A stretch of DNA of 64,000 bases. Origin: Bradyrhizobium prioriisuperbiae. GTDB taxonomy: Bacteria; Pseudomonadota; Alphaproteobacteria; Rhizobiales; Xanthobacteraceae. Made by a program: the position numbers and the translations under genes. Under the pieces are notes generated by a model that worked only from the letters and a program-made list of their open reading frames with translations, was not told where the DNA came from and searched no databases. The stretch is taken from contig NZ_CP135921.1 of assembly GCF_032397745.1 (NCBI RefSeq), positions 7,614,501-7,678,500 of the forward strand, written 5' to 3'. Shown here in pieces: positions 48,973 to 58,110 of this stretch (its first letter is position 1; every line of letters starts with the position of its first letter).

Positions 48973-49580
48973 GGCGTCGTCTCCGCCAGCATGTCGGCAA
49001 TGGCTGCCACGCGGGCCACCGGCTTCAGTGCCGCGATGGCGGTCTGGTGGGTGGCCTCATCGAAGGCGGCACAGCCGTCGGACAGCACGACGGCCTCGAT
49101 GTCCCGCACATGCGCATCGCGCACCGTCGACGCCACGCCCCCATTGGTGACGATGCCGCCGACAACCAGCCTGTCGATGGCAAATTTGCGCAGAAGCCAT
49201 TCAAGCCGCGTCATGTAGAACGCCGAGTAAGCGATCTTTTCGATCTGCAGGTCCGAAGGCTTGAGTTCATCGACCAGCGCATGACCCCAGCTGCCCGGCG
49301 CGAAATCGCCCTTGCGCAGGAACGGCCGCAGCGCTTTCAGATGCGGCGCGATCAGGGGCTCGCCATTCCTGCCCGGAACCAGGGTGAAATGCGTCGAGAT
49401 GATCCAGCCGCCCGCCGCGCGGACAGCATCGGCAAGCGACCGTAGCTTCAGAGGCAACGCAGCGATCGAAGCGGCGCCATGCCCGCCGCGCGCATAGGCG
49501 CCGTCGGCATGCAAAAAATCGTTCTGCAGGTCGACGATCAGCAATGCCGTGCGCGCCATCGGAACCGGATCAACACTCAT
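48969..49580 (-). CDS. Isochorismatase-fold hydrolase homologue, catalytic Cys replaced by Gly
   Basis: A 203-residue protein of the cysteine-hydrolase/isochorismatase family: ALLIVDLQNDFLHADGAYA with the catalytic aspartate, and KIAYSAFYMTRLEWLL with the catalytic lysine. At the nucleophile position, VVGGIVTNGGVASTVRDAH has glycine where amidases of the family have cysteine (TNxCVxxT). True isochorismatases also lack this cysteine, so activity on a non-amide substrate or altered chemistry is possible. It is translationally coupled to hyuA and to the FAD oxidoreductase by 4-nt overlaps. Confidence 0.86.
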   Translation of the reverse strand: MSVDPVPMARTALLIVDLQNDFLHADGAYARGGHGAASIAALPLKLRSLADAVRAAGGWIISTHFTLVPGRNGEPLIAPHLKALRPFLRKGDFAPGSWGHALVDELKPSDLQIEKIAYSAFYMTRLEWLLRKFAIDRLVVGGIVTNGGVASTVRDAHVRDIEAVVLSDGCAAFDEATHQTAIAALKPVARVAAIADMLAETTP

Positions 49581-51637
49581 GCCGATTGCCTTTCGATGAG
49601 GAGATTGCCGAGGGTATCCACGCGCGCGACCAGGCCCGGTTCAACCACGGTGGTGGCGTCGCCTTGCTCCAGGATGGCCGGACCGGATATCACCGCGCCG
49701 CTCGGCAATTCGAGCCGCGACCAGATCGATGTTCGATGCCAGGCACCGTCGAACCAGACATTGCGGTCTTCGAGTCTCGCCTTGTCGATCGATGCTTCGG
49801 GAGACGGTGCCAGCGCGGCGAGGTCGAAATGCGGCCGACGGCCGATGGCGGCGGTGCGCAGCGTGACGATCTTGACGGCAATGCCCGGCAGCTTGCGGCT
49901 GAACTGCGCCTGATAGGACGCCTCAAAGGCCTGCCTGATCATCCCGGCATCGATACCGGTGGTCTCGCCGCCGAAAGCGGCCGGCAGCGGCACGCCGATG
50001 GTGTGGGTTTGCCCGACATAATGCATATCGAGTTCGTAAGTCACGTCGATGCGATCGACCTGCACGCCAGCCGACGCGACCACCGCATGCGCCGCCTTGC
50101 CTTCCGCGACCATGCGCTGGTCCAGCCCGGTTGCTTCGAGACCATCCAGCATCAAGTTGACGGTCTGCACCTGGTCATGCCGGAGATCGGCGATGACGCA
50201 GCCGAGCGCCGACGTGATGCCCGGAAAACGCGGAACCAGAGCCAGCTTCAGCCCGACCTCACGCAGCAGCGCGCCGGCATGAAGCGCGCCACCGCCACCG
50301 AACGGCATGATGGCGAAATTGCCGGGGTCATGACCGCGTTCGATCGACACCAGCCGGATTGCACCCGCCATGCGCGCATTGGCAATGCGCACGATGGCTT
50401 CCGCGGCCGCCATGGCATCCAGTCCCAGCGGGTCCCCGACATGGCGAAGAATGGCCGCTTTCGCGGCCTCGACGTCCAGTCGTGCAAGCTTGCCCCCGAT
50501 CGGCTTGTCGGCGTTGATACGGCCGAGCACCACATTGGCGTCGGTCAGTGTCGGCCGGTCACTGCCCGCGCCGTAGCAGACCGGTCCTGGCACCGAGCCG
50601 GCGCTCTCCGGGCCGACCTGCAGCAACCCACCGCGATCGACATGCGCGATCGAACCACCGCCGGCGCCGATCGTCGTGATCTCGATCATCGGCGTGCGGA
50701 TCACCACTCCGAAATCGATGGTGGTCTGCGCCGCAAGCGATGCCTGGCCGCCCGCGATCAAAGACACGTCGAAAGAGGTGCCACCAAGGTCGCCGGTGAT
50801 GACATTCTCAAAACCGGCGGCGCGGGCAATCGCGCCGGCGGCAATCACGCCGGCGGCGGGGCCGGACAGCGCGGTGCGCACCGGGAATTTCCGTGCCATC
50901 GCCGTCGACATGACGCCGCCATTGGACTGCACGATATGAAACTGTCCATTGAAACCTTCGCCGGTCAGGGCATCCTGCAGCCTGCCGAGATAACGCCCGA
51001 CCAGCGGCTGCAGATAGGCGTTGAGCGCGGTCGTGGAGGTTCTCTCGAACTCACGAATTTCCGGCAGGATTTCGCTGGAAGCCACCACGTCGCCGTTGGG
51101 CCAGACCGCGCGGGCGGCGAGCAGCGCCGCGCGCTCGTTGGCGGGATTGGCGTAGGCATTGATGAAGACGATCGCGAGTGCTTCGGCTCCCGCCGCCAGC
51201 AACTTGCGCGCCTGCACCTGAATTTCCGCAGGATCGACCGCGGCGCGAATGCTGCCATCGGCCAGCACACGTTCATCGACCTCAAGGCGCATATCGCGAT
51301 CGACCACGGGCACGAAATCGCCCCACAGGCCCCAGGTGTGGGGACGGTCGCGGCGGCGCATTTCCAGCACATCGCGAAATCCCATGGTCGTGATCAGGCC
51401 GATGCGTGCGCCCTTGCGCTCCAGCAAGGCGTTGGTTCCGACCGTCGTGCCGTGCACGATGGCGCCGAAATGGCTGATCCGTCCAAAGGCCTCGAGGCCG
51501 AGCAGAAACCCTTCAGCCTCATTGCCACGCTGCGAGGGCACCTTGGCGGTGCGGAATTTGGCCTGGCCCTCATCATAGAAGAAGAGATCGGTGAAAGTCC
51601 CGCCGACATCGACGCCAATGATCGAGGAGCCGCTCAT
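49577..51637 (-). CDS. hyuA: Hydantoinase/oxoprolinase family subunit A
   Basis: The 686-residue protein begins with the ATP-binding IIGVDVGGTFTDLFFYDE, followed by HGTTVGTNALLERKGARIGL and FRDVLEMRRRDRPHTWGLWG. Further conserved segments are QSNGGVMSTAMARKFPVRTA, LSGPAAGVIAAG and ITGDLGGTSFDVSLIAGG. HyuA with HyuB forms an ATP-dependent enzyme that opens cyclic amides (5-oxoproline, hydantoins, N-methylhydantoin) or, in the related acetone carboxylases, activates ketones. It overlaps hyuB by 4 nt. The substrate is probably a cyclic imide or lactam delivered by the Liv-type transporter. Confidence 0.92.
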   Translation of the reverse strand: MSGSSIIGVDVGGTFTDLFFYDEGQAKFRTAKVPSQRGNEAEGFLLGLEAFGRISHFGAIVHGTTVGTNALLERKGARIGLITTMGFRDVLEMRRRDRPHTWGLWGDFVPVVDRDMRLEVDERVLADGSIRAAVDPAEIQVQARKLLAAGAEALAIVFINAYANPANERAALLAARAVWPNGDVVASSEILPEIREFERTSTTALNAYLQPLVGRYLGRLQDALTGEGFNGQFHIVQSNGGVMSTAMARKFPVRTALSGPAAGVIAAGAIARAAGFENVITGDLGGTSFDVSLIAGGQASLAAQTTIDFGVVIRTPMIEITTIGAGGGSIAHVDRGGLLQVGPESAGSVPGPVCYGAGSDRPTLTDANVVLGRINADKPIGGKLARLDVEAAKAAILRHVGDPLGLDAMAAAEAIVRIANARMAGAIRLVSIERGHDPGNFAIMPFGGGGALHAGALLREVGLKLALVPRFPGITSALGCVIADLRHDQVQTVNLMLDGLEATGLDQRMVAEGKAAHAVVASAGVQVDRIDVTYELDMHYVGQTHTIGVPLPAAFGGETTGIDAGMIRQAFEASYQAQFSRKLPGIAVKIVTLRTAAIGRRPHFDLAALAPSPEASIDKARLEDRNVWFDGAWHRTSIWSRLELPSGAVISGPAILEQGDATTVVEPGLVARVDTLGNLLIERQSA

Positions 51638-53370
51638 GACGTCTCTCCGGAGGCCAGATCTGCCGAGGCCAGATCTCCCGAGGCCACGGCATCCCTGCTG
51701 ACGTAACCCAGACGGAGATCGCGCGCGACCTTTGCCGGATCCCGGCGAGCCGCGGGACCGAAGCCACCACCGCCCGGCGTTTCAAGCCTGACCCGCTGGC
51801 CTTTGGCGATCTTCACGTCGGTGATCTTTGACGCCAGCGGCGGCATCGCCTTGCCACCTGGCGTATCGAAGATGAAGCGGTTCAAGGCAGCCGCGCCGCC
51901 CCCGTTGACGCCAAAGGGCGCGAACCTTCCCCGCTCGCCCAGCAGGAACACGTCGGCGCCGGTCTCACCGAGCGCCTCGATCTCATAGATGGCTCCGAGG
52001 CCGCCGCGATGCTGGCCGGCACCGGCACTGTCCGGACGCAGCGCCCACTGCGTGAACATGACCGGATAGGACGCTTCCAGGATCTCGACGGGCGGAATGG
52101 TGGCCATCGAGATCGGATTGTTGCCGTGGTTCAATCCGTCACTGAGGGGATTGCCGCCGAGACCGCCGCCGAAAAACGAGAACATCACCCAGCGCGACCC
52201 GTCATTGCGATGGCCGGCGAGCGACAAGGCATTGATGGTGCCGAACGGCGCCGCCATGGCACGCTCCGGCGCCGCGATGGCGATGGCGCCGAAAACCACA
52301 CCGATGACGCGCAGGATGGTTTCGGTATAGCCGCCGACCGGACGCGGCGCCTTGACGCCGAGCAGGGTCGTCTCCGGAATGATGAAGGTGATCGGCTCCA
52401 GGCAGCCGGCATTGGCCGGCACATCGGTAAAAACGTGCTTGAGCGCCACGTAGCAGCAGGCAGCGGCGGTCGCATAGGCGATGTTGAGCGGGCCGGCGCA
52501 AGGCGGCGACGACCGGGAGAAATCCAGCACCATGGTCTCGCCGGCGATGGTGAGGTCGAGCGCAATCTTCAGCGGCTGGTCGGTGACGCCGTCATTGTCG
52601 AGGAAATCCTCGAAACTGTAGACGCCATCGGGCAGAGCGCGGAGATTCTCGCGCATCAATGCCGACGCCCTGTGGGTGAAGACATCGAGTGCTGCCGAAA
52701 TCGTGCCTTCGCCATAGTCGTCGAGAAGACTGGCAAGGCGGCGTTCGCCCAGCGCCAGCGCATTGAGCTGTCCGTTCAGATCGCCGAAATTCGATGTCGG
52801 CACGCGGCTGTTGGCGGCCAGGATATCGATCATATCCTCATTGATCACGCCGGCGCGAAACAGCTTCACTGGCGGAAAGCGCACGCCCTCCTGAAAGCTT
52901 TCGGTGGCGCGCGAATTGAAACCGCCGGGCACATTGCCTCCAATGTCCAGCCAGTGGCCGACCGAGGCGATCCAGCAGAAAACCCTGTTGTCACGATAGA
53001 TCGGCCTGACCAGCCGGAAATCGTTGAGGTGCGTCCCGCCGTCATAAGGGTCGTTGAACAGGAACGTATCGCCGGGTTGCAGCGTATCGCGACCGGTGGC
53101 GGCATCGCGCGCGACCTTGTCGATCACGGCCTTGACGGCAAACGCCATGGCACCGACAAAGATCGGCAGGCCGGTTGTCCCCTGAACCAGCGTGGCACCG
53201 GTCTGCGCGTGATAGAGGCCATGACAGGCATCACGGGCCTCGGCGATGATCGGATTGAAGGCGGAGCGATAGAGCGTGGCGTCCATCTCGTCGGCAATCT
53301 GCTCGAGACGGCCCTTGAGCACAGCCAGGGTGACAGGATCGATCGTTTTGGTCATCTGTGCCGCCGTCAT
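51634..53370 (-). CDS. hyuB: Hydantoinase/oxoprolinase family subunit B
   Basis: The 578-residue protein has the HyuB pattern DPVTLAVLKGRLEQIADEMD, YRSAFNPIIAEARDACHGLY, FLFNDPYDGGTHLNDFRLVR and, near the C-terminus, RVRLETPGGGGFGPAARRDP. It pairs with HyuA in ATP-dependent ring opening. It overlaps hyuA and the lyase gene by 4 nt each, so the partners are made in similar amounts. After the conserved glycine motif the last 15 residues (DLASADLASGETS) carry a small tandem repeat, visible in DNA as GATCTGCCGAGGCCA-like units at 51655-51690. Confidence 0.92.
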   Translation of the reverse strand: MTAAQMTKTIDPVTLAVLKGRLEQIADEMDATLYRSAFNPIIAEARDACHGLYHAQTGATLVQGTTGLPIFVGAMAFAVKAVIDKVARDAATGRDTLQPGDTFLFNDPYDGGTHLNDFRLVRPIYRDNRVFCWIASVGHWLDIGGNVPGGFNSRATESFQEGVRFPPVKLFRAGVINEDMIDILAANSRVPTSNFGDLNGQLNALALGERRLASLLDDYGEGTISAALDVFTHRASALMRENLRALPDGVYSFEDFLDNDGVTDQPLKIALDLTIAGETMVLDFSRSSPPCAGPLNIAYATAAACCYVALKHVFTDVPANAGCLEPITFIIPETTLLGVKAPRPVGGYTETILRVIGVVFGAIAIAAPERAMAAPFGTINALSLAGHRNDGSRWVMFSFFGGGLGGNPLSDGLNHGNNPISMATIPPVEILEASYPVMFTQWALRPDSAGAGQHRGGLGAIYEIEALGETGADVFLLGERGRFAPFGVNGGGAAALNRFIFDTPGGKAMPPLASKITDVKIAKGQRVRLETPGGGGFGPAARRDPAKVARDLRLGYVSRDAVASGDLASADLASGETS

Positions 53371-54266
53371 CCGGTTTTGCCGCTGGGGCCGTTCGCTGGA
53401 AATTCGTAGCTCTGTCCGAGTTCCAGCATCTGCGGCGTGCCGATGATCGCATTCAGCGCATCGAAATCGAACATGTCGTTGCGAAAGGCTTCGGAGGTGC
53501 CATCGCGCGCCAGCGTTTCGTAAAAAGCCCTGGCTGCCTTGGCGACCGCACGAACGATGCCGCCTGGAAAGATCACCAGCGAAAAGCCTAGCGCCTGAAG
53601 CTTGTCCTTGCCGAGGATGGGTGTCTGACCACCCTCGACCATGTTCGCCATCAAGGGCAGCCGGTCGCCGAGTTTCTGCGAGACCGCCAAGAGCTGCGCC
53701 TCATTACGTGGCGCTTCGACGAACAGCACATCCGCGCCGGCTTCCGCGTACCGCCCGGCGCGTTCGACAGCCTGCTCAAGCCCTTCGACCGCCACCGCGT
53801 CGGTTCGCGCAATCACCAGGGTTTCGCTGCTGAGGCGCGCATCGGTCGCCGCCCTGATCTTGCCGACCATCTCCATCGCCGGAATGAGACTCTTGTCCTG
53901 CAGGTGGCCACAGCGTTTTGGAAAGGTCTGATCCTCGAGCTGGATCGCGGTCGCGCCGGCGCGTTCGAACAGACGCATGGTGCGCTGGACGTTGAGGGCA
54001 TTGCCATAGCCGGTATCGGCATCGACGATCACAGGCGTGGCGACACGGTCGCGGATCAGGTTCAGCGTCTCGACCACCTCCGACATGGTCACGAGCCCGA
54101 TATCGGGGCGCCCCAGCCTGGTGTAGGCGATGCTTGCGCCGGACAGATACAGCGCACGAAATCCCGCATCGGTTGCCAGCGAAGCGGTCAAAGCATCGTA
54201 GATGCCGGACGCCAGCACGATGTCCGGCCCGTGCAGCATGGTCTTGAGAGACATCCGATCAGACAT
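53367..54266 (-). CDS. Isocitrate lyase/PEP mutase superfamily lyase (PrpB/dimethylmalate lyase-like)
   Basis: A 299-residue protein with the superfamily signature FPKRCGHLQDKSL (catalytic cysteine and histidine), VIVDADTGYGNALNVQRTM with the Mg-binding aspartates, IQLEDQ and ETLVIARTDAVAVEGLEQAV. Members include methylisocitrate lyase, 2,3-dimethylmalate lyase and oxaloacetate decarboxylase. The ATG at 54266 has a strong GGGGAGGG site, better than a TTG at 54284. With the PrpD-like and LeuCD-like genes nearby, cleavage of a branched hydroxy-dicarboxylate to pyruvate and a short acid is plausible. Confidence 0.88.
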   Translation of the reverse strand: MSDRMSLKTMLHGPDIVLASGIYDALTASLATDAGFRALYLSGASIAYTRLGRPDIGLVTMSEVVETLNLIRDRVATPVIVDADTGYGNALNVQRTMRLFERAGATAIQLEDQTFPKRCGHLQDKSLIPAMEMVGKIRAATDARLSSETLVIARTDAVAVEGLEQAVERAGRYAEAGADVLFVEAPRNEAQLLAVSQKLGDRLPLMANMVEGGQTPILGKDKLQALGFSLVIFPGGIVRAVAKAARAFYETLARDGTSEAFRNDMFDFDALNAIIGTPQMLELGQSYEFPANGPSGKTG

Positions 54267-54280
54267 GATGCCCTCCCCGA

Positions 54281-55663
54281 TCAAGCTGCGAGCAGACGGG
54301 ACAGAGCGGCAAGATCGGGCGATCGGTCCAGATCCTCGACCGCTTCAAGAATCATTGAACAATGCTCGTCGTTCCAGATCGATCCTGCGACCTCGCGGAA
54401 CTTGTCCCGGACTTCCGCTGCGCTGTACGGATCTTCGGTATCGCCCTTGTTGGTAAAAGCTTCGGCGCTGAGAACGCGACCGTCGACCAGCGTGATCTTT
54501 ACACGCGCCGGTCGAAGGCCCGGCAACATCGCGGTGAGCGCCTTGTCCTCGCGCACCGTGATACGCCCCGCCAAAGCGAGCGTCGCGGCATCGCGCCGCG
54601 CGGCATCGCGAAAGGCAGCGATCGAGGCCGCGCCATTGACAACAGTCGTCGCCAGCGAAAACGGCAGCGAGAACTTGGCCGCCAGCATGTTGCGAGGCTG
54701 CTGACCATCGAGCTGCGCCGCCCAGATGTAGGTATCGACATCGATTGCAGCGATATCATCCGGCCTCAGAGCGCCGCCGGCCTCCGCGATCAGGCTTTGC
54801 AACGCATCGAGCGCACCGTGGTTGTAACGGCAGGCGGCGTGTCGCTTGAAATAGTTGCGCGTGATCTCCCAACGCGAGCCGAGATCGGCGATCATCTCCC
54901 CAGGCTGGAACTGGTCGGCGATGACGGTGCCGTAGACCGTGCCGATGCCGTCCGCCTCGCCGACAAATCCGGCATCCACCATCTCCCAGGCGCGCAGGCC
55001 GATTTCGTTCGAGAAGCCGGCGAAGCTGTTGCGCACGGTGCCGCCTTCCAGCATCGTCCGTCGACTTGTCGCCAGCCCGAGTGTCGATGAGACGTTGATC
55101 ACTTCCGCCATCTGTTCGCGGGTGGCGTGACGCAGCCTGGCCACGGCCACAGCCGCACCCACCGTGCCCCAGGTGCCGTGCGGGTGCATCGTCACGCGCA
55201 GCTTCGATGCGATACCGACGCGCGAACCGATTTCATAGCCGAGCGCGATAGCCAGCAACACATCCGAGCCGCGGCTGCCAAGCTCTTCCGCGGCCGCCAG
55301 GACGGCCGGCACAACATGGATCCCGGGATGACCGCGCGCGAACTGATTGCCTTCGTCGATCTCCAGCATGGTGCCGGCGGTTCCGTTCAGGAAGGCCGCG
55401 AGACCAGCCCAGGCACGGCGGCCGGCGCCGATCACGGGAGCTGCGTCATCAGCGGACCCACGGCAGAGACGGGCCGTCAGCCGCTGCATCTCCGGCTCCT
55501 GCGCACCCGCGGCGATCGCCCCGATGCAATCAAACAGCACTTGCTTGGTGCGCACCACGACATCCCGGGAAACCGAGTCCGCCGTCACGGTGGCGGCGAA
55601 CTCGGCCCATTGGTCGAGCCATTGCGGCCGCTTGGTCTGGAACGAAGCATTTTGCAACATCAT
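54281..55663 (-). CDS. MmgE/PrpD family protein
   Basis: The 460-residue protein matches the MmgE/PrpD fold: VVVRTKQVLFDCIGAIAAGA, GTAGTMLEIDEGNQFARGHP, HPHGTWGTVGAAVAVARLRH and KRHAACRYNHGALDALQSLI, with the conserved aspartates, histidines and lysines of the family. PrpD is 2-methylcitrate dehydratase; others are cis-aconitate decarboxylase (CadA/Irg1) and iminodisuccinate epimerase. The start ATG at 55663 overlaps the livF stop (ATG-TGATG). A dehydratase or decarboxylase step on a tri- or dicarboxylate is expected. Confidence 0.87.
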   Translation of the reverse strand: MMLQNASFQTKRPQWLDQWAEFAATVTADSVSRDVVVRTKQVLFDCIGAIAAGAQEPEMQRLTARLCRGSADDAAPVIGAGRRAWAGLAAFLNGTAGTMLEIDEGNQFARGHPGIHVVPAVLAAAEELGSRGSDVLLAIALGYEIGSRVGIASKLRVTMHPHGTWGTVGAAVAVARLRHATREQMAEVINVSSTLGLATSRRTMLEGGTVRNSFAGFSNEIGLRAWEMVDAGFVGEADGIGTVYGTVIADQFQPGEMIADLGSRWEITRNYFKRHAACRYNHGALDALQSLIAEAGGALRPDDIAAIDVDTYIWAAQLDGQQPRNMLAAKFSLPFSLATTVVNGAASIAAFRDAARRDAATLALAGRITVREDKALTAMLPGLRPARVKITLVDGRVLSAEAFTNKGDTEDPYSAAEVRDKFREVAGSIWNDEHCSMILEAVEDLDRSPDLAALSRLLAA

Positions 55664-56376
55664 CACATTCCCAAATAGGTCTTGGCCAATTCGCTGTTTC
55701 CGATCAGTTCGGCTCCGGTCCCGGACAGCACCAGGCAACCGTGTTCCATCACGTGGGCGGCATCGGCGAGCTCCAGCGACTGCATGACGTTCTGTTCGAC
55801 GAGGAGGATCGTCAGTCCCGCTTCATTCAAGCGACCGATCAGTGTGAACATCTCCTCGACCAGAAGCGGCGCCAGCCCGAGCGAGGGCTCGTCCAGAATG
55901 AGCAGCTTTGGTTGCCCCATCATGCCTCGACCGATCGCGACCATCTGCTGTTCGCCGCCGGAGAGCGTTCCGGCGCGCTGGTCAAACCGCTCCTTCAGGC
56001 GTGGGAACACGCTCAGCACCTGGTCCATGGTCCGGGCACGCTGGGCTTTGCCGCGTCGGTAAGAGCCGAGTTCCAGGTTCTCGCGCACGCTCAGATCGGG
56101 AAACAGCTTGCGGCCCTCGGGCACGTGCACGAGACCTGCCGCGACGATATCGGCGGGGCTTTTTCGATCAATGCGCCGCCCGTCGAAGATCACCTCGCCG
56201 CGTTGCGGGCGAACAAGGCCCGACAGCACCTTGTTCAAGGTGGTCTTGCCGACGCCATTGGCGCCCAGCACGGCGACGATCGAACCGGCCTCGACCTTGA
56301 GGCTGATGCCACACAGCACGGAGGTGCCGTCATAGCCGGCCACGAGATCTCTGACTTCGAGCAGAGCCTCAGCCAT
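55663..56376 (-). CDS. livF: Branched-chain amino acid-type ABC transporter ATPase (LivF)
   Basis: A 237-residue ATPase with LEVRDLVAGYDGTSVLCGIS, Walker A GANGVGKTT, LVHVPEGRKLFPDLSVRENL (LivF hallmark), signature LSGGEQQMVAIGRGMM and Walker B LLILDEPSLGLAP. It overlaps livG by 8 nt. Liv-type systems of alphaproteobacteria carry many amides, aromatic acids and dicarboxylates as well as amino acids. Confidence 0.92.
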   Translation of the reverse strand: MAEALLEVRDLVAGYDGTSVLCGISLKVEAGSIVAVLGANGVGKTTLNKVLSGLVRPQRGEVIFDGRRIDRKSPADIVAAGLVHVPEGRKLFPDLSVRENLELGSYRRGKAQRARTMDQVLSVFPRLKERFDQRAGTLSGGEQQMVAIGRGMMGQPKLLILDEPSLGLAPLLVEEMFTLIGRLNEAGLTILLVEQNVMQSLELADAAHVMEHGCLVLSGTGAELIGNSELAKTYLGM

Positions 56377-57127
56377 GGCTGGTCGCCTCCGACGCGATCC
56401 GCGCAGCAGCGCCCGGCCCGAGATAGGCTTCGATGACCTTCGGCTCGCGCGTCACCTCGGCCGGGGTGCCCTCGGCAATCATCCGGCCTTCGGCCAGAAC
56501 ATAGACGTGATCGCACAGGCTCATCACCGCCTGCATGACGTGTTCAACCATGAGGATGGTGATGCCGTCGGCGACGAACGCCTTGATGACGGGAATGATA
56601 TCGCGCACCTCGGAGGGGTTCAGCCCGGCCAGAACTTCGTCGAGCAGCAGCAGGCGCGGTCTGATCGCCAGGGCGCGGGCCAATTCCAGGCGTTTGCGCG
56701 CAGACACCGTGAGCCCGGCGGCCGGAGCCTCCAGCCGGGTTGCCAGACCAACGCGCGCGGCAATCGCAGCGGCACGATCCATCGCCTCGTCGCGGCGATG
56801 GCAGTGCAGATAGGCGCCGACGGCGATGTTCTCACGCACGCTCAGGCCGGCGAACGGCTGGACGATCTGGAACGTCCTCGCGATCCCGAGTGACGCCCTG
56901 CGATGGGGCGACAGGTGTGATATCTCCGCCTTGTCAAAGGTGATCGAGCCCGATGTCGGCGGCTCGGATCCGGAGATCAGGCTGAAAAGCGTGGTCTTGC
57001 CGGCGCCGTTCGGCCCGATCAGACCGGTGATGCCGCCGGCTTTCACCATCAGGCTGGCATTGTCGACGGCCAGGAGACCGCCGAACCGCTTGCTGGCATT
57101 GGCGACACTGAGAAGCGGAGCCATCAT
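56369..57127 (-). CDS. livG: Branched-chain amino acid-type ABC transporter ATPase (LivG)
   Basis: A 252-residue ATPase: LLSVANASKRFGGLLAVDNA, Walker A GPNGAGKTT, GIARTFQIVQPFAGLSVREN (LivG type), a signature-like region TVSARKRLELARALAI (SARK in place of the usual GGxQ) and Walker B LLLLDEVLAGLN. The altered signature is common among LivG variants. It overlaps livM by 4 nt. Confidence 0.91.
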   Translation of the reverse strand: MMAPLLSVANASKRFGGLLAVDNASLMVKAGGITGLIGPNGAGKTTLFSLISGSEPPTSGSITFDKAEISHLSPHRRASLGIARTFQIVQPFAGLSVRENIAVGAYLHCHRRDEAMDRAAAIAARVGLATRLEAPAAGLTVSARKRLELARALAIRPRLLLLDEVLAGLNPSEVRDIIPVIKAFVADGITILMVEHVMQAVMSLCDHVYVLAEGRMIAEGTPAEVTREPKVIEAYLGPGAAARIASEATSHG

Positions 57128-58110
57128 GCCGGTCTCCGGGTACGCCAGAACCGAGACAACCTGCTGAGAAGCCCCTGCAATCCATCACGCGCAAAGGCGA
57201 TGATCAGCACCAGCAGGATACCGAACAGCGCCAGATCGATGCCGGGAACCCGGCCCGCGACGGCTTTGGCGAGTTCGCCAAGGAAATGCAGCGCGAGGGC
57301 GCCAAGCAACGGCCCGAACACGGTGCCCAATCCACCGATGATCGGCGCCAGCAGCGCCTCGACGGAAATCCAGGTGCCGAAGGCGATCGAGGAATCGACG
57401 AACAGGAAATACTGAACATAGAAGGCCCCCGCCAACGCTGTCATCGCCGCGGACAGCGTCATCGCCCGGAGTTTGACATCGAACGTATCGACGCCGAGCG
57501 CCGCGGCGGCATTTTCGTTCTCGCGCACGGCAACGAGGTAGGCGCCGAAGCGGCTCCGCTCGATGCCGCGCATCAGCAGCATGGCGGCGATGACCAGTGC
57601 AAGGATGATCCAGAAATAGAACGCCCGGCTCGCAAACTGAAAGTTCGCGGCAGCGACCTGCAGCTTGATCAAGGTGCCCGCGGCACCGCCTGTGGCCGGT
57701 GTGGCATTGGCGACGATCCGGAACACCTCGGCGAAAGCCAGCGTGATCAGGGCAAAATAGGAGCCGCGCAATCCCGATCGGAAACTCAAATAGCCGATGA
57801 TGGCACCGACAAGCGCACCGATGGCCGTCGCGACCAGCATCGCCGCGTAGGCATTGATGCCGTAACGGGTTTGCAGAATCGCATTGCCGTAAGCGCCGGC
57901 ACCGAAGAACGCGGCATGGCCGAAGGAAAATTGCCCGCCGTAACCCGCCAGCAAATTCCAGCCTTGCCCGGCCAAGGCGATGATCATCGCCGTGACCAGC
58001 GCATTGATGACCGTGTTGGACTGGACCACCACCGGCAGCAACGCCAGCAGCAGGGCCGTGATCGCAATCGCGCCGTAAGCCCGGACCGTGCTCATGCCTT
58101 TCGTGCTCAT
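57124..58110 (-). CDS. livM: Branched-chain amino acid-type ABC transporter permease (LivM)
   Basis: A 328-residue permease with eight to ten spans, LAGQGWNLLAGYGGQFSFGH and AAFFGAGAYGNAIL (LivM hallmark), GLRGSYFALITLAFAEVFRI and GGLGTVFGPLLGALALHFLG. Start at 58110 overlaps the livH stop by 4 nt; a second ATG at 58095 is also possible. Confidence 0.91.
   Translation of the reverse strand: MSTKGMSTVRAYGAIAITALLLALLPVVVQSNTVINALVTAMIIALAGQGWNLLAGYGGQFSFGHAAFFGAGAYGNAILQTRYGINAYAAMLVATAIGALVGAIIGYLSFRSGLRGSYFALITLAFAEVFRIVANATPATGGAAGTLIKLQVAAANFQFASRAFYFWIILALVIAAMLLMRGIERSRFGAYLVAVRENENAAAALGVDTFDVKLRAMTLSAAMTALAGAFYVQYFLFVDSSIAFGTWISVEALLAPIIGGLGTVFGPLLGALALHFLGELAKAVAGRVPGIDLALFGILLVLIIAFARDGLQGLLSRLSRFWRTRRPA

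Noticed and set aside
49544..51706. 720-codon plus-strand frame opposite hyuA
   Set aside because: A codon-bias shadow: composition is His/Arg/Gly/Asp-rich without domains, whereas the minus-strand frame encodes a complete HyuA.
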